A program made the translations under genes and the position numbers. From Pachyseris speciosa (lineage: Eukaryota; Cnidaria; Anthozoa; Scleractinia; Pachyseridae): a stretch of DNA of 64,000 nt. Below the pieces are notes generated by a model that was not told the DNA's origin, did not search any database, and saw only the letters and a program-made list of their open reading frames with translations. The stretch covers positions 792,501 to 856,500 of the forward strand of contig JAEMWC010000155.1 of the NCBI GenBank assembly GCA_016490735.1, given 5' to 3'. Below are positions 43,391 to 53,549 of the stretch, piece by piece; positions within the stretch are counted from its first letter, which is position 1; every line of letters starts with the position of its first letter.

Positions 43391-44029
43391 CGTTGTGACA
43401 GTTCTATATTTAGAAAATCGCAAAGTTGTTTTGATGTAATTTGATCCGGATTATACCACAGGCAGCCCAGACATACTGTATGTGTAATTACAAGCTTAAT
43501 GTTCTGCATATAGTCAAAATATTGATGTAAAAGTCCAAAAGTAAATATTGTTTCAATTTAATATCACTATGTGTTTGTTGTGTTGCTCAATAACTGGTCT
43601 ATTTTGCGGTGCTTCAGGCCTGTTCGCCTGCTATCATAACCGCCTGGGAGCCATTATTCTTACACCTATATTCACGGTTCAAGAAGTGTCTAAAAATTCG
43701 AAATACTCTAAAGAAAAGCTCACTTACATTTAGCTGAAAGCGTCCTTGAGTGTCCTGGCCGGCTTAAATGGCGATTTTTTGCTTTTTGTTACCAGACGGA
43801 TCTTCCACTAAAGAAGAATTCTCAATTCTTCTTTAGTTCTTCGACAAGTTTGCGAATTTTTTGGTTTTCACGTGACGTCAGAAAAAAAACTAAAATTAAA
43901 CATTTAGATTTTTACCTTCATCAGGTAAATGACATTTTAAGCCAAGTAACACGCTTTGTTTTGAAAATAGAGCAGTTTGAATTTCGAGTTCTTTTTACAA
44001 TGCGTGACATCTGGATTGCTTCTGAGAAA

Positions 44030-44182
44030 CGTGTTACATACACGGAAACGATTCACCTTGTGTTTTCGAGTTTTGAATATCCAATATGTTAAGAGAAGTG
44101 TCTATGCGAATGTTTTCAAGCTTCGCAGAGAGAAAAAATGTTTTGAGAGAGCCAAAGTAAACTCCAGATGTTGCCACTTAAT
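44030..44182. repeat. Dispersed repeat, related to 58045-58215
   Basis: CACCTTGTGTTTTCGAG, ATATGTTAAGAGAAGTGT and GCAGATGTT-like words occur in the same order in both copies. 44183-44930 holds no recognised gene. Confidence 0.75.
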
Positions 44183-44858
44183 TTAGAAGTAAACAACAAC
44201 AGCTGACAACGAATATGGTGGCAACTCTCAAAACAAGCGACGAGCTTTGCTCGTACGTGAACAAAAAGGCCTTACGTGAACCCAAGAGCAAACCACTAGC
44301 CGGATAGTTTTCGAGAATCAGAAAGCGTGCGTCCGGCTTCTGCAGCACAAAAGTATCCCGAGTTAATGCTCATAGAGCGTCTTGTTAAGTTTGAAAATTG
44401 TGTAAAATATGCAAATGAGATGATTGATGATGTCATAGACTCAACCCAATATAACATCAAGTATACAAATAGAGCTATCTCAGTCAATTTCCGGCAGAGA
44501 CCATTGAAACTTGGTAGGCTAATAGTTGTACAGGCAACACATGTATGGCTATAAAAAATTTGGTTTCCATGGCAACTCCCTCTTTTCCAATTCCCTGACC
44601 TGATTTCAATATTTTAGTGGTTTTCAGTTCAAAAAACATTTAACAAGGCCACGAACTAAACCTAACATATTTATATGCTTCCTGGATCATGCAGATGAGG
44701 CACCGTTGGCAAATACTAAAATAGAACACCAAAGGTGGCTGGCAAAGCTCTTAATATCAGGGAGGTCTGGAACCCAGTATGTTTCCATGGTAACAAAACT
44801 GGTAAGTTCATATTGTGGAGCACATCTAGTAGCATCTTACTGCAAAGAATCAAGCATC

Positions 44859-44890
<32 letters not shown>

Positions 44891-44934
44891 TACATGTTTG
44901 ATCAAAATTCGGTTAATATTATGACGTCATCACT

Positions 44935-45090
44935 TGGCTAAGTTGCATATTCTTAAAACTTCCTTATCTCTGGGAAAAGAGATGTTAGAAAATAGTAAAC
45001 AGCATTCTTCTCGAAAAGACTACTTGTTTATGTTTTAAATGGCTTAGATAGGAGAGATGAGAATTTCATCATTAGTAGCACTTAAAATAA
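44935..45090. repeat. Dispersed repeat, copy 2 of the 5385-5550 family
   Basis: It shares ACAGCATTCTTCTCG, GACTACTT and AAATGGCTTAGATAG in order with the AGK intron 2 copy. Confidence 0.7.
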
Positions 45091-45289
45091 TTGAAGGGTT
45101 GAAAGTGAAACTATCGTAATAGACGGTCTGTGTGAACGTGCTTTAGGCCCGTTTTTTTCCAAAAACGAAGCGTGCAACAGCAAACAAAAATACAGTCCAC
45201 ATGTCAAAATTCAGCCAATTCCGAGCAATTTGAAATTTTGAGACTAAATCGTCACATACGATAGTTTCGCTTTCAGCCCTTCAATTGTC
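45091..45289. mobile_element. MITE of about 199 bp
   Basis: AATTGAAGGGTTGAAAGTGA at the left is mirrored by TCGCTTTCAGCCCTTCAATT at the right; the arms run about 29 bp, up to CTATCGTA/TACGATAG. Confidence 0.85.
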
Positions 45290-45368
45290 GAGGTGTAGCC
45301 TGTGGAGCCGTTATAGTGGGTTTCAAATGAGTGTCAAAAGTAATTCATGTTTGCTTAGTTTTGCTTTA

Positions 45369-45650
45369 GAGCGGTTTTCAATTGAGTGTCGAAAGTAATT
45401 ATGGTTTTGCTTTGGTTTTGCATTGCTTCGCTCTGTGATTGGCTAGGAAAACTCGCGCCACTTTCTCAACCAATGAGAAGCAAAACCAAAACCAATCGCG
45501 ACTTGCACGCGCGTATTTTCCCGCGCTTTACGCTGGCTACATGTAATTGCTTCGTATTCTGATTGGCTCATTGCACTGCTTACTTCTATTGTGATTGGTC
45601 AGAGTAATTGCTTTGGTTTTGGTTTTACGACACGCAATTGAAAAGCGCTC
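45369..45650. mobile_element. 282-bp MITE, copy 2 (inverted relative to 18876-19157)
   Basis: The ends GAGCGGTTTTCAATTGAGTG and CACGCAATTGAAAAGCGCTC are flanked by TA (45367-45368, 45651-45652). Its length is identical to copy 1 and differences are few, so both are relatively young. Confidence 0.9.
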
Positions 45651-45652
45651 TA

Positions 45653-45883
45653 CTTCACTCAGGGATTGTTGGCAAAACTTGCACTACTTTCTCAATCAAT
45701 GAATGGCAAAACCGAAACCAAATGTGCCCTGCATGTGTGCACTTTCCTGTCCTTGGCATTAGCTACATGTGATTGCTTCATGCCTCCATTGGTTTATTGC
45801 ACTGTTTGTGTCTGTTGTGATTGGTCAGAGTAATTGCTTTGGTTTTGGTTTTGGTTTTACGACACTCAATTGAAAATCTTCTC
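45653..45883. mobile_element. Degenerate third copy of the 282-bp MITE
   Basis: It abuts copy 2 and shares CTTTCTCAATCAATGA, TGATTGGTCAGAGTAATTGC and the end CGACACTCAATTGAAAATCT; the left end is eroded. 45890-46195 shows no gene. Confidence 0.75.
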
Positions 45884-46198
45884 TAAGACTTGCAGATAGG
45901 GTATTGACTAGAAAAAGGCTGAGGTCAGCATCTGTCTTACGCTGAGTTTCTTCAAAGTATAAAATTAATTGTAGTATCCTGTATTCTTATCATTCCTCAT
46001 TAAAAGTGATAGTATGTAATGGATAAAATGTGAGTGGGAGACCTTTATGGGCATTTAATGTCACAGTTCCTAGGGGTATTCGTAATAATAGAGACTACAA
46101 TAACAAGACAACAAAAGACAATGTTTGGTGTAATAGGGGGAACACCACTCCGCAATCGGCTTGACAGACGACTTCGTAGCGTGACTAAAAGTCTAAAC

Positions 46199-46682
46199 TT
46201 ATCTCCTCAGCGCTCGTAAAGATCCGCGCTGGATCAGACAAATTGTAGGCCGGTACAAAAGCAAATCAACGCGATCTAAAAGCCTAACTCTCCACGGCAC
46301 TACGAGCTGAACCTCCGGCCAGCATCGTGCTATAATGGAAAGAGTGTCGGCAGTAAAAACAAGCTCAAGCCTCCTTATCTCCCCAGCACTACGAGCCGAC
46401 TCCGCCGGCACGTGCTGGATCGGACAAGAATAAAGGCAGATAAAGAGCGTAACATAGCATAGCATGAAAAAACAAAGCTTGGAGAAGTCGCTGCGAGACT
46501 TAACCGCCACTGATACGTGCGGAGCATGTATCCCCCCAAGCACAAAATGCTTAACTTTATCAATCGATGGTAAGGAAACAATAGCCATACGCGGCGCAGC
46601 GGACAGTAAAACGTTGCGAGGTGTGCGTATGTAAAACTGGTAACAATCCGACCACCATTGCCCTAATACGAGAGTCCACAAT
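46199..46682 (-). pseudogene. C-terminal part of the DIRS/Ngaro-like tyrosine recombinase, split from the rest
   Basis: The minus-strand peptide LGQWWSDCYQFYIRTPRNVL contains the LGxW and the Tyr-bearing YIRTP motif that end this recombinase type. The preceding part of the domain stops at 48931, so 46683-48930 is an insertion. Three imperfect copies of a CTCC-CAGC-CTACG...GCTGGATC-GACAA unit (about 46202-46241, 46291-46335, 46377-46429) lie under the tail and could be the terminal repeats of the element. The seemingly open 160 codons run on past the true end. Confidence 0.75.
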
Positions 46683-47545
46683 AGGGTTCTCAGATCCCGC
46701 TTTCCCGCCCATTTTTTCCTGTAAATCCCGCCCTTTTTTACTTAGAAATCCCGATCCCGCCCACTTTTCAAAGACTTTTTTTGCGTTAATTAGTAATTTG
46801 TTAAATAATAATCAACGCAGAAACTTTATAGAAATAAACATTAAAGAAAAGATCATGAAAGGCCTTAGAAGTTTACACATACGACCATTTTATCTAGATG
46901 CTATAGAACTTTCTAACGTCAAGACAACCTCTTCCAACTAGAACAGTTCTAGAATGCTGTAGAACCGTTTCTAATGTCAAGACCTGCACCATTATGCAAA
47001 GGAAGGCATTCTCGCTCGCACCAAGCTCGCACCCTTTTCATAATAAATGGCGACGCAAATTATAATGTTGCATGCTTCGTTTCCCGGTTTGTTTTTAAAC
47101 TCTTGCCGCTATCCGGCGTGGTCATACTGGCCGCAACAAACCACTTAGCGCAGGTAGAAAGGTCGAAAGGCTTCAAAAACTAGAAAAAAATCGGGACTGA
47201 GGACACTGAAGTCAAGAATACAGACGCAAATGTCTTAAATGGACAAATGTCATTTATGTCAGAGGCAAACACAAAAGATCACAATAGGACTCAAAGACCT
47301 CATACGGTCTGGTCATGGGGTAAGCGATAATGGATACGTTTGAAAAGTCCTGACAGGCGGTTTTTGCGCTGGTCAACTTAGGATGAAATCCTGTATCCCG
47401 CTCTGTTTCCCTTGCCAATCTCGCATCCCAAACCTATAAAAACACGAAATCCCGCTCCCACTCGCAATTGAAATTTCCGCTTCCCGCCCCTGTTTTCAGC
47501 TCAAATCCCGCATCCCGCCAAACCTATTGGGGACCCTCTAATACC
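46683..47545. mobile_element. Inserted repeat with many TCCCGC words (hAT-like?)
   Basis: TAGGGTTCTCAGATCCCGC begins at about 46682, and ATTGGGGACCCTCTA ends near 47541. Both ends carry clustered CCCGC-type words, about ten in total. No transposase is seen. Boundaries and class are inferred; it lies inside the tyrosine recombinase gene. Confidence 0.5.
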
Positions 47546-48147
47546 TTAACCCTTTTCCTACCAACGTCACACATATGTGACGATAAATACTGCTTCCCTT
47601 TTATGGTTTATTTCTCGCTTAAATTTTGTCAGAACGTTATAATAATTGTGTGAATAGCACCAACTTAACTCTGTTTCGCAATCATTAAAGCCAAAAATAA
47701 CGACTACAGTACCAGAATTCCGCTGCATATCACCGTTCGTTTAGCAGCAAAGCCCAAAATGATTGTCTTTTGGCCAGAGAATAACACTAAAATTTACACA
47801 TTTTTGTGGCCAACTTTTTAATAAGAAAAACTGCTCAAATATCAAAAATTCTACATTTACAGTAAACCTCAAGCTCTCTCCTTAGTATCTGCTATGAAAC
47901 GTTTCTCTCACATTTTCTGCCTGCCACGCTTCAGCCCGTTTCTGAGACCCAATCTTGTGTGTCTTAACTTGACTCGTCCACGGCCGAAAAGAATTCTGGG
48001 AGCTTCAACAGCGCCGCGAACATAGAGTTGAGCCACCCGGTGCTACCACCAAAATGTTGCATTTTTAACCGGTCAAAACTAGCCCAAATTGCCTTGGTAG
48101 GTCCCGGAATCCACTCGCAGAAAGACAAGAGAGACAGGTTCCATTTC

Positions 48148-48237
<90 letters not shown>

Positions 48238-48927
48238 TAAGAGTCTTTATTCATATTCATAGTCGGGTAGTCACAGCATACGTGTGGCTTTACATAAATG
48301 ACAATGCAATCTTATTAATTAATTTAAGATCCAGTCCAATTAAAATTAAAGACACCTATTAATAAAAGATCTCTTCAAGCGTTCTGTTTTAACAGCAGGT
48401 AAAATAAAATCATGTCCTCTGTTTCGCAAAAATCTCTGTTTCTTAGGGGCTTAGGGGGTAATAGTTGTTAAAGGGGATGGGAAGGAATATCCGTTATAGT
48501 GTAATATTAGCTAGCTTCCACAAGCCAGGGACCAACTGTTTCTTGAGAGAAGAGTTAAATACTTTGGTGATTGTTGGCGCAAGTTGATAAGCGTAGTCCC
48601 TCCAGATCCAAAACGGAAGTTCATGGTTTCTTTCAAAGGCTTGCCTTTACCCACATTCTAGCTTAATGATGTCAGTATGGGGGATTCTACAGAGGAAAAT
48701 GGCTCAGAGAACCACTCTAAAACTGACAATCGCACCACAGTCGAGCGATTCCACTCACTCGAAAAAGCACACCCGGTGCATCACGTGACTCGAAAGCCTG
48801 GGTCCCCAGTATTTTAAGACAGCAGTTATTTTCATAATAACTCCATATATGAAAAAGTTAAGAGTCCCAGACCATTTATTGCCCAAAATCTGGTGAAATA
48901 GCACCCACTTGGTACGAAAAGGGTTAA
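47546..48927. mobile_element. piggyBac-like non-autonomous element, about 1.38 kb
   Basis: TTAACCCTTTTCCTACCAA (47546) is mirrored by TTGGTACGAAAAGGGTTAA (48909-48927). TTAA at both ends plus CCCTTT tips fit piggyBac. An ACGTCACACATATGTGACG palindrome follows the left tip. The interior has no transposase; it holds a repeat shared with 37140-37470 and an (AAT)n tract. Confidence 0.75.
48149..48239. repeat. (AAT)n microsatellite, about 30 units
   Basis: A nearly pure trinucleotide run; the poly-Asn and poly-Leu reading frames over it are artefacts. Confidence 0.98.
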
Positions 48928-49733
48928 TTATCAGTCTGGCAAGCCCGCTGCAGCTGCGGTAGATGCAGCGCCGATGCGAAAACTGTGCCCTTTAAGGGAC
49001 TTGTAGGGCAGGCCGGCATAACGAGCCGCGTCCCTCAGAAGGTGAACGACAGCTAACCTAGTAAGCAAACGACCCGCCCGCGCGGGCGGGCAGCTAAAAA
49101 ATAATTGCGCATAGCGGTAACTGCGCAAACCGGTGAAGGGGAGCACGCGATAACAAGCGTGTGCCCTTGACGGTAAACGTCGGTCTTAGAAGCCTTGAGG
49201 AAAACAGACATTTGCTGCGGGCTAGCCAGACTAGGATGAAATGATACACAGTCGGTAGAAAGGTCAAACCGAGGGCGAAACTGGTTTGTCCCCGGATAGG
49301 TAAATTCGCTACAACGGAGAAAGGCAAAGAAGGCGAATGTAAATGCAGCCCAGATCATAGTGAAATCCCGCTCCCCTAACCAAGTGCGAAGAATGGGCTG
49401 GATAGCGGCTAACACTCCCGAAGTTACAGGTTGGCGGAGAATACGAGACCGCCCCTGGTAACGAAGGATACCCCGAAGGACCTTGTGCAAGAGTAGTTTT
49501 CCGTGGAGAGGATTACCATGCCCACAGGAAATGTGTAAATTACGTACTGCAGAAAGATATAACTTAACGGTACTATGCTTAACCGTCCTCGCAAGGTACG
49601 AGGCAAAATAAATAAGAGTCCCTTCTGAGGCTGGGAGGATGTCTCCTTCACTGGACATTGGCACTGGCAAAATTGAATGAAGCGTTTCTCCCCGGAGCCG
49701 TACGTACGGTTCGTAGTCCAAGCTAGGCCCCAC
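48928..49733 (-). pseudogene. Tyrosine recombinase of a DIRS/Ngaro-like retrotransposon (frameshifted, interrupted)
   Basis: The enzyme would integrate circular cDNA by site-specific recombination. 49053-49733 shows LARTVKHSTVKLYLSAVRNL, LRGILRYQGRSRILRQPVT and the first catalytic Arg in FAFFAFLRCSEFTYPG. In another frame 48931-49146 continues with SLKGHSFRIGAASTAAAAG, the HxxR motif. The frameshift falls in a GC-run near 49070-49095. After AAGLPD the frame hits TGA and the inserted elements start; the Tyr-bearing end is at 46.6 kb. Confidence 0.88.
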
Positions 49734-49758
49734 TGCGCGTATGTTTGGACTTCATCCC

Positions 49759-51297
49759 TTAGAGGGTCATGAGCGAAAGCGGGATGGTGCAAGGAGTTTG
49801 CTCGGCCTTGGGAGCCGCTGCCCGGAAACGTGCGTCCTGAAAGCGTGAGAGAGCGTCAGCAATTTCATTAGAGACCCCAGGTACATGGCGCGCCCGGACA
49901 AAGAAATTATGTTTCATAGATATGAGAACAACGAACCTGAGAAGGTCCATGATACGCGGAGCCTTTGAATGGCTTGAATTTATGATAGCCACTACAGATT
50001 CGTTATCAAACCAAAATTGAACGCGTTTCCCAAAAAAGTATGGAAACCAGATAGCGCAAGCCACCACTATGGAGAAAAGTTCCTGCCATTCAATGTTTAT
50101 ACCCCGTTCTCTGTGTGACTGCATGTGAGGGGGCCATCTACCCTGGAACCATTGCCCACGGAAATAACCCCCAAATCCAACGGAGCCAGAAGCATCGGTG
50201 TACAATTCCAAATGGGGAGAAGGGGTGACAGTGGTGTCTAAAAAGAAAGAGCGCCCATTCCACCCCGCGAGAAAAGCCTTCCACGTGGTCAGGTCCTTGA
50301 AAAATTCTTTGTTCAACCGGATGTGGTGTAAGCGGCTGGGTACCCCCCTGATCAGGTTTATGATGCGTTGAAAAAATGTTCTCCCCGGGACTACCGCCTT
50401 GCATGCGAATTGCAAAGTACCGATAAGTGATTGTAATTCGACCAGTCGCAAGGAGCGGCGTTTGGCAAAGGAATTGAGTAAATCCCGGGCTCGTCGGAGT
50501 TTGTCCTCTGGAAGCCTGGCCTCCATACGAGTAGAATCAAGCTCAATACCCATGAACTCAAGTACTTGGGAGGGGCCCAGGGTTTTGGAGGCGACGACTG
50601 GTGCTTGGACAGACATGAAAAAACGAAATATTTTACCAAAGCTGGACAGGCACTGGAAACGGGACGGTTCAGCTATGAAGAAATCGTCCAGGATATGGAG
50701 AACGTGCTGTAGCCCATAATTGTGCTGTAAGACCCATTCCAAGGCATCGGATAATTGATTGAAGAGGAACGGGGCAGAGCGAAGCCCGAAAGGGAGGTAC
50801 AGGTCGACATAGTACTGTTGTTGCCAGTAAATACCTAACAGGTGCCAATCCTCTAGGTGAACGGGGATAAGGCGAAAGGCCGATTTAAGATCAGTCTTGG
50901 CAAAAATTGAACCAGGACCCAGGGACTTCAGGATACGAATGACATCGTCTACCCTAACATACTGGAGAGCATAGGGATCCTTGGGGATGTAGTCATTAAT
51001 ACTATCCCCCTCTGGGTAGGACAAATGGTAAATTGTGCGCCAGTCCGAGGAATGTTTGTTAAGTACCACGCCCACAGGGTGACACTGTAGATTGGGGAGG
51101 GGAGAGGAACTAAATGGTCCCGCTACACGACCCAAACTAATTTCCTTACAAAGGTTTGACGTAACGACATCGGGGTGCTGATTAGCTGAAATGAGATTAC
51201 GAGAAACCCTGGGTTTGTGGGGACCCGTGTAGCCGACATGTGTACCATAGCGAATTAATAAGACTATTAACGAAATTGCGATCGGAGTGCCCAACAA
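49759..51297 (-). pseudogene. Reverse transcriptase-RNase H of the DIRS/Ngaro-like element
   Basis: The 512-codon open stretch carries VAGPFSSSPLPNLQCHPVGV, WRTIYHLSYPEGDSINDYI, AKTDLKSAFRLIPVHLEDW, LPFGLRSAPFLFNQLSDAL and the catalytic HILDDFF. RNase H follows: LELYTDASGSVGFGGYF, IEWQELFSIVVACAIW, FWFDNESVVAIIN and GVSNEIADALSR. The order Gag, RT-RNase H, recombinase without a visible methyltransferase suggests Ngaro rather than DIRS1. This ORF is intact, but its upstream junction with Gag is frameshifted near 51250, so the element is dead as a whole. Confidence 0.92.
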
Positions 51298-52048
51298 GTT
51301 CCCGTTCTAAAACATCTACATTAATAGGGGTAGTTACATGGGGTGAGTAGTTCCTGGCAAGAAGCTCTATTTTATTTCTTGCTGCGGTCGCTGGAGCTGG
51401 TGGACTTATAGTGTCGTTGAGGGCTCCTGGTGATGTTGCTTGGGCAGTTGAGGATGGAGTGGGTAATGGACCGGCAGCGGCGGCAGACATATGGGAACGG
51501 GCAGGCACTTACAGTACATCCTGAAGTCCGGTTGAATCGGAAGCAGACAGGTCCGTTTCTCGGCGGCAGTCTTGAGGGATCCGCACTGGGACAGTCGGTT
51601 TGGCTGTGGTAGGGGCACGCTAAAATTTTGTCTTCCAGATCCCTGTCTAGGGGACGATGGAGACCCAAAGGAGTAGCTGCTCCTTGTCTCCTTGTGCAGG
51701 ACTCGCTGTAGTGGGTGGAGAAGTACTCGAGTAAGGTTCAACGGACGAACACGAGCGGCTGTTTAGCGCTTGCTCCAGGGACAGGCGAACAGTCTCCTGT
51801 ATGGCAGCCATTTGGGCATCTGTAAACGGGCCAGGCTGTGAGTCGGTCGGGGCTCGCTGTGGGGCTGATGAGGATTGGCCACTGGCATCGTCGAGAACCC
51901 TGTCGGCGTTCGTGGGATCGGCACGGCGTGGACGAGTTGCGGTTGTTCTCGCACTCCTCCCGAGGATCATGTACGTTTTGGAGAAAATCAAGGCAAAAGT
52001 TCTCCAAATCATATGATAATTAGGATCACACATCCATACCTCCTTCAT
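51197..52048 (-). pseudogene. Gag-like region of the DIRS/Ngaro-like element (two frameshifts)
   Basis: From 52048 downward one frame reads GRSARTTATRPRRADPTNAD and MAAIQETVRLSLEQAL. A second frame (51372-51668) has a Cys-rich knuckle CFRFNRTSGCTVSACPF...VCRRC. A third segment (51197-51508) reads TPINVDVLERELVGHSDRNF and leads into the RT region. Switching among frames shows decay. The likely 5' limit is near 52085, where a TIR element begins. Confidence 0.75.
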
Positions 52049-52085
52049 GGTAGTGATTACCTTGGTTTCTCTTCATGAATTACTT

Positions 52086-52211
52086 AACAATTAAAAAAGT
52101 CTTAACCATGCTTTGGTCTGTTATAAGGTAGGCAAGGAAGTGACGAGAGCACGAAATAAGTAGGAAGGAGCATGAGCCACAGGCAAGTGCTTCTAACTAG
52201 TTCTTGCGTGT

Positions 52212-52280
<69 letters not shown>

Positions 52281-52600
52281 CACTTTATTTAAGTGTCAAA
52301 TCTATTTAGCCAAGCACAGATGCTATACTAATTGGGGAGACTAAATCAAATCAACTCTAAATAAATCAAATGAAATGTTAATTTTTGGGGAGAGGGGAAA
52401 ACCGGAGTACCCGGAGAAAAACCTCTCGGAGCAGAGTAGAGAACCAACAAACTCAGCCCACTTATGACGCCGAATCCGGGAATTGAACCTGGGCCACATT
52501 GGTGGAAGGCGAGCGCTCTCACCACTACGCCAACCCTGCTCGTCACTTCCTTTAGTGCCTTATAACAGAACAAAACATGGTTAAGGCTTTTTTAATTGTT
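52086..52600. mobile_element. TIR element about 515 bp, carrying a SINE and microsatellite
   Basis: CTTAACCATGCTTTGGTCTG (52101-52120) and TTATAAGG...GGAAGTGAC are mirrored by GTCACTTCCT...CCTTATAACAGAACAAAACA and GGTTAAGGCTTTTTTAATTG at the right. Arms about 55 bp. The middle holds (AAT)n (52213-52280) and the family A SINE. Confidence 0.85.
52290..52543 (-). mobile_element. tRNA-derived SINE, family A, copy 2
   Basis: On the minus strand the head GTTGGCGTAGTGGTGAGAGC and GGTTCAATTCCC give A and B boxes. The body TTCTCTACTCTGCTCCGAGA and ACTCCGGTTTTCCC matches 5729-5979. The A/T-rich end abuts the microsatellite, which may have grown from the SINE tail. Confidence 0.88.
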
Positions 52601-53549
52601 TTATAATATAGTTTTTCCCACATTTACACATAAATTCGTTTCAATTTGTGAGAAAACTGAGCAAATTTTATTCTCAGCTTGCACGTGCTGAATGGCGTCA
52701 GTGATCATACATGTTGCCTCAACACAGTGTCTTGTTGAGTGTAAAAATTATTTTTAATGGGCAGCTAAAACCGTTCATTTAACACAAGCAGCACTTAGAA
52801 TTTGTCTCGTCAGTTCTATGTTATGACTACTATTTCAATCGAGAAGTTTATTTTTTGAATTGTGAAAAATGCCAGATTTGTAATGATTTTGAAACTGCAC
52901 GCACAGATAAATGGTGCCATCCGTGTGCTTTATACTCTCACAAGGCACACTCGATTTCAATGAAAAGATGCGTGAGCTATACTATAATGTATGACAATGC
53001 TATACCTTTTATATTTATAAGCACTATCCTGAAGTCAGTGCATCTGAAGCATCCACTGTTTAATAGTGAGCTTATTGGACATAACAGTTAAGGAAGGAAG
53101 TGGACAAGAAAATGAACCTATTTTAGTCATCTAGCTTGACAACTGATTACTAACTAGATATTTTGGAAGGATCTGATCTGTCCTCTCATAGTTAAGAACA
53201 TTAAATTAACAACTAGAAGCAATGTATAATTAAAGAGACAAGTGCAGAAGGGTCTGTGTTCGTTTTAAACTAAATTTGTGTGTAAGAAATTTTGAGCACC
53301 TCTACTGCGAAATAATCAGACCACACAAAACTACAAAAACATGGATAATGTTGCTTTCCACTAAAATGGTTGTCAAGACCCTTTCTGCACCCTGCCATTT
53401 CAGTTGTAAATTGTTCATAAATAGCCATCAAAAAATGTAAAAAAAAATTCTGAATAAATTACTATGGTATTTCTCAAAACTACCTGATACACAAGCTCAA
53501 AAGTTTCTTACACAACATTCCAAGTTGCTAAATAAATTATTGCCAGTAC
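52601..53549. other. No gene recognised
   Basis: AT-rich DNA, in part probably downstream flank or 3' UTR of the minus-strand gene ending at 53550. Confidence 0.4.

Noticed and set aside
46199..46681. A 160-codon minus-strand ORF as a separate gene
   Set aside because: Its first 20-30 codons are the end of the tyrosine recombinase; the remainder lacks any recognised domain and overlaps terminal repeats.
50138..50719. Additional ORFs over the DIRS/Ngaro RT region
   Set aside because: They are alternative-frame shadows of the 512-codon RT-RNase H frame.
52855..53091. Cys-rich 78-codon ORF (MNCEKCQICNDFE...) as a zinc-binding protein
   Set aside because: The cysteine spacing fits no motif I know, and there is no splice or start support.
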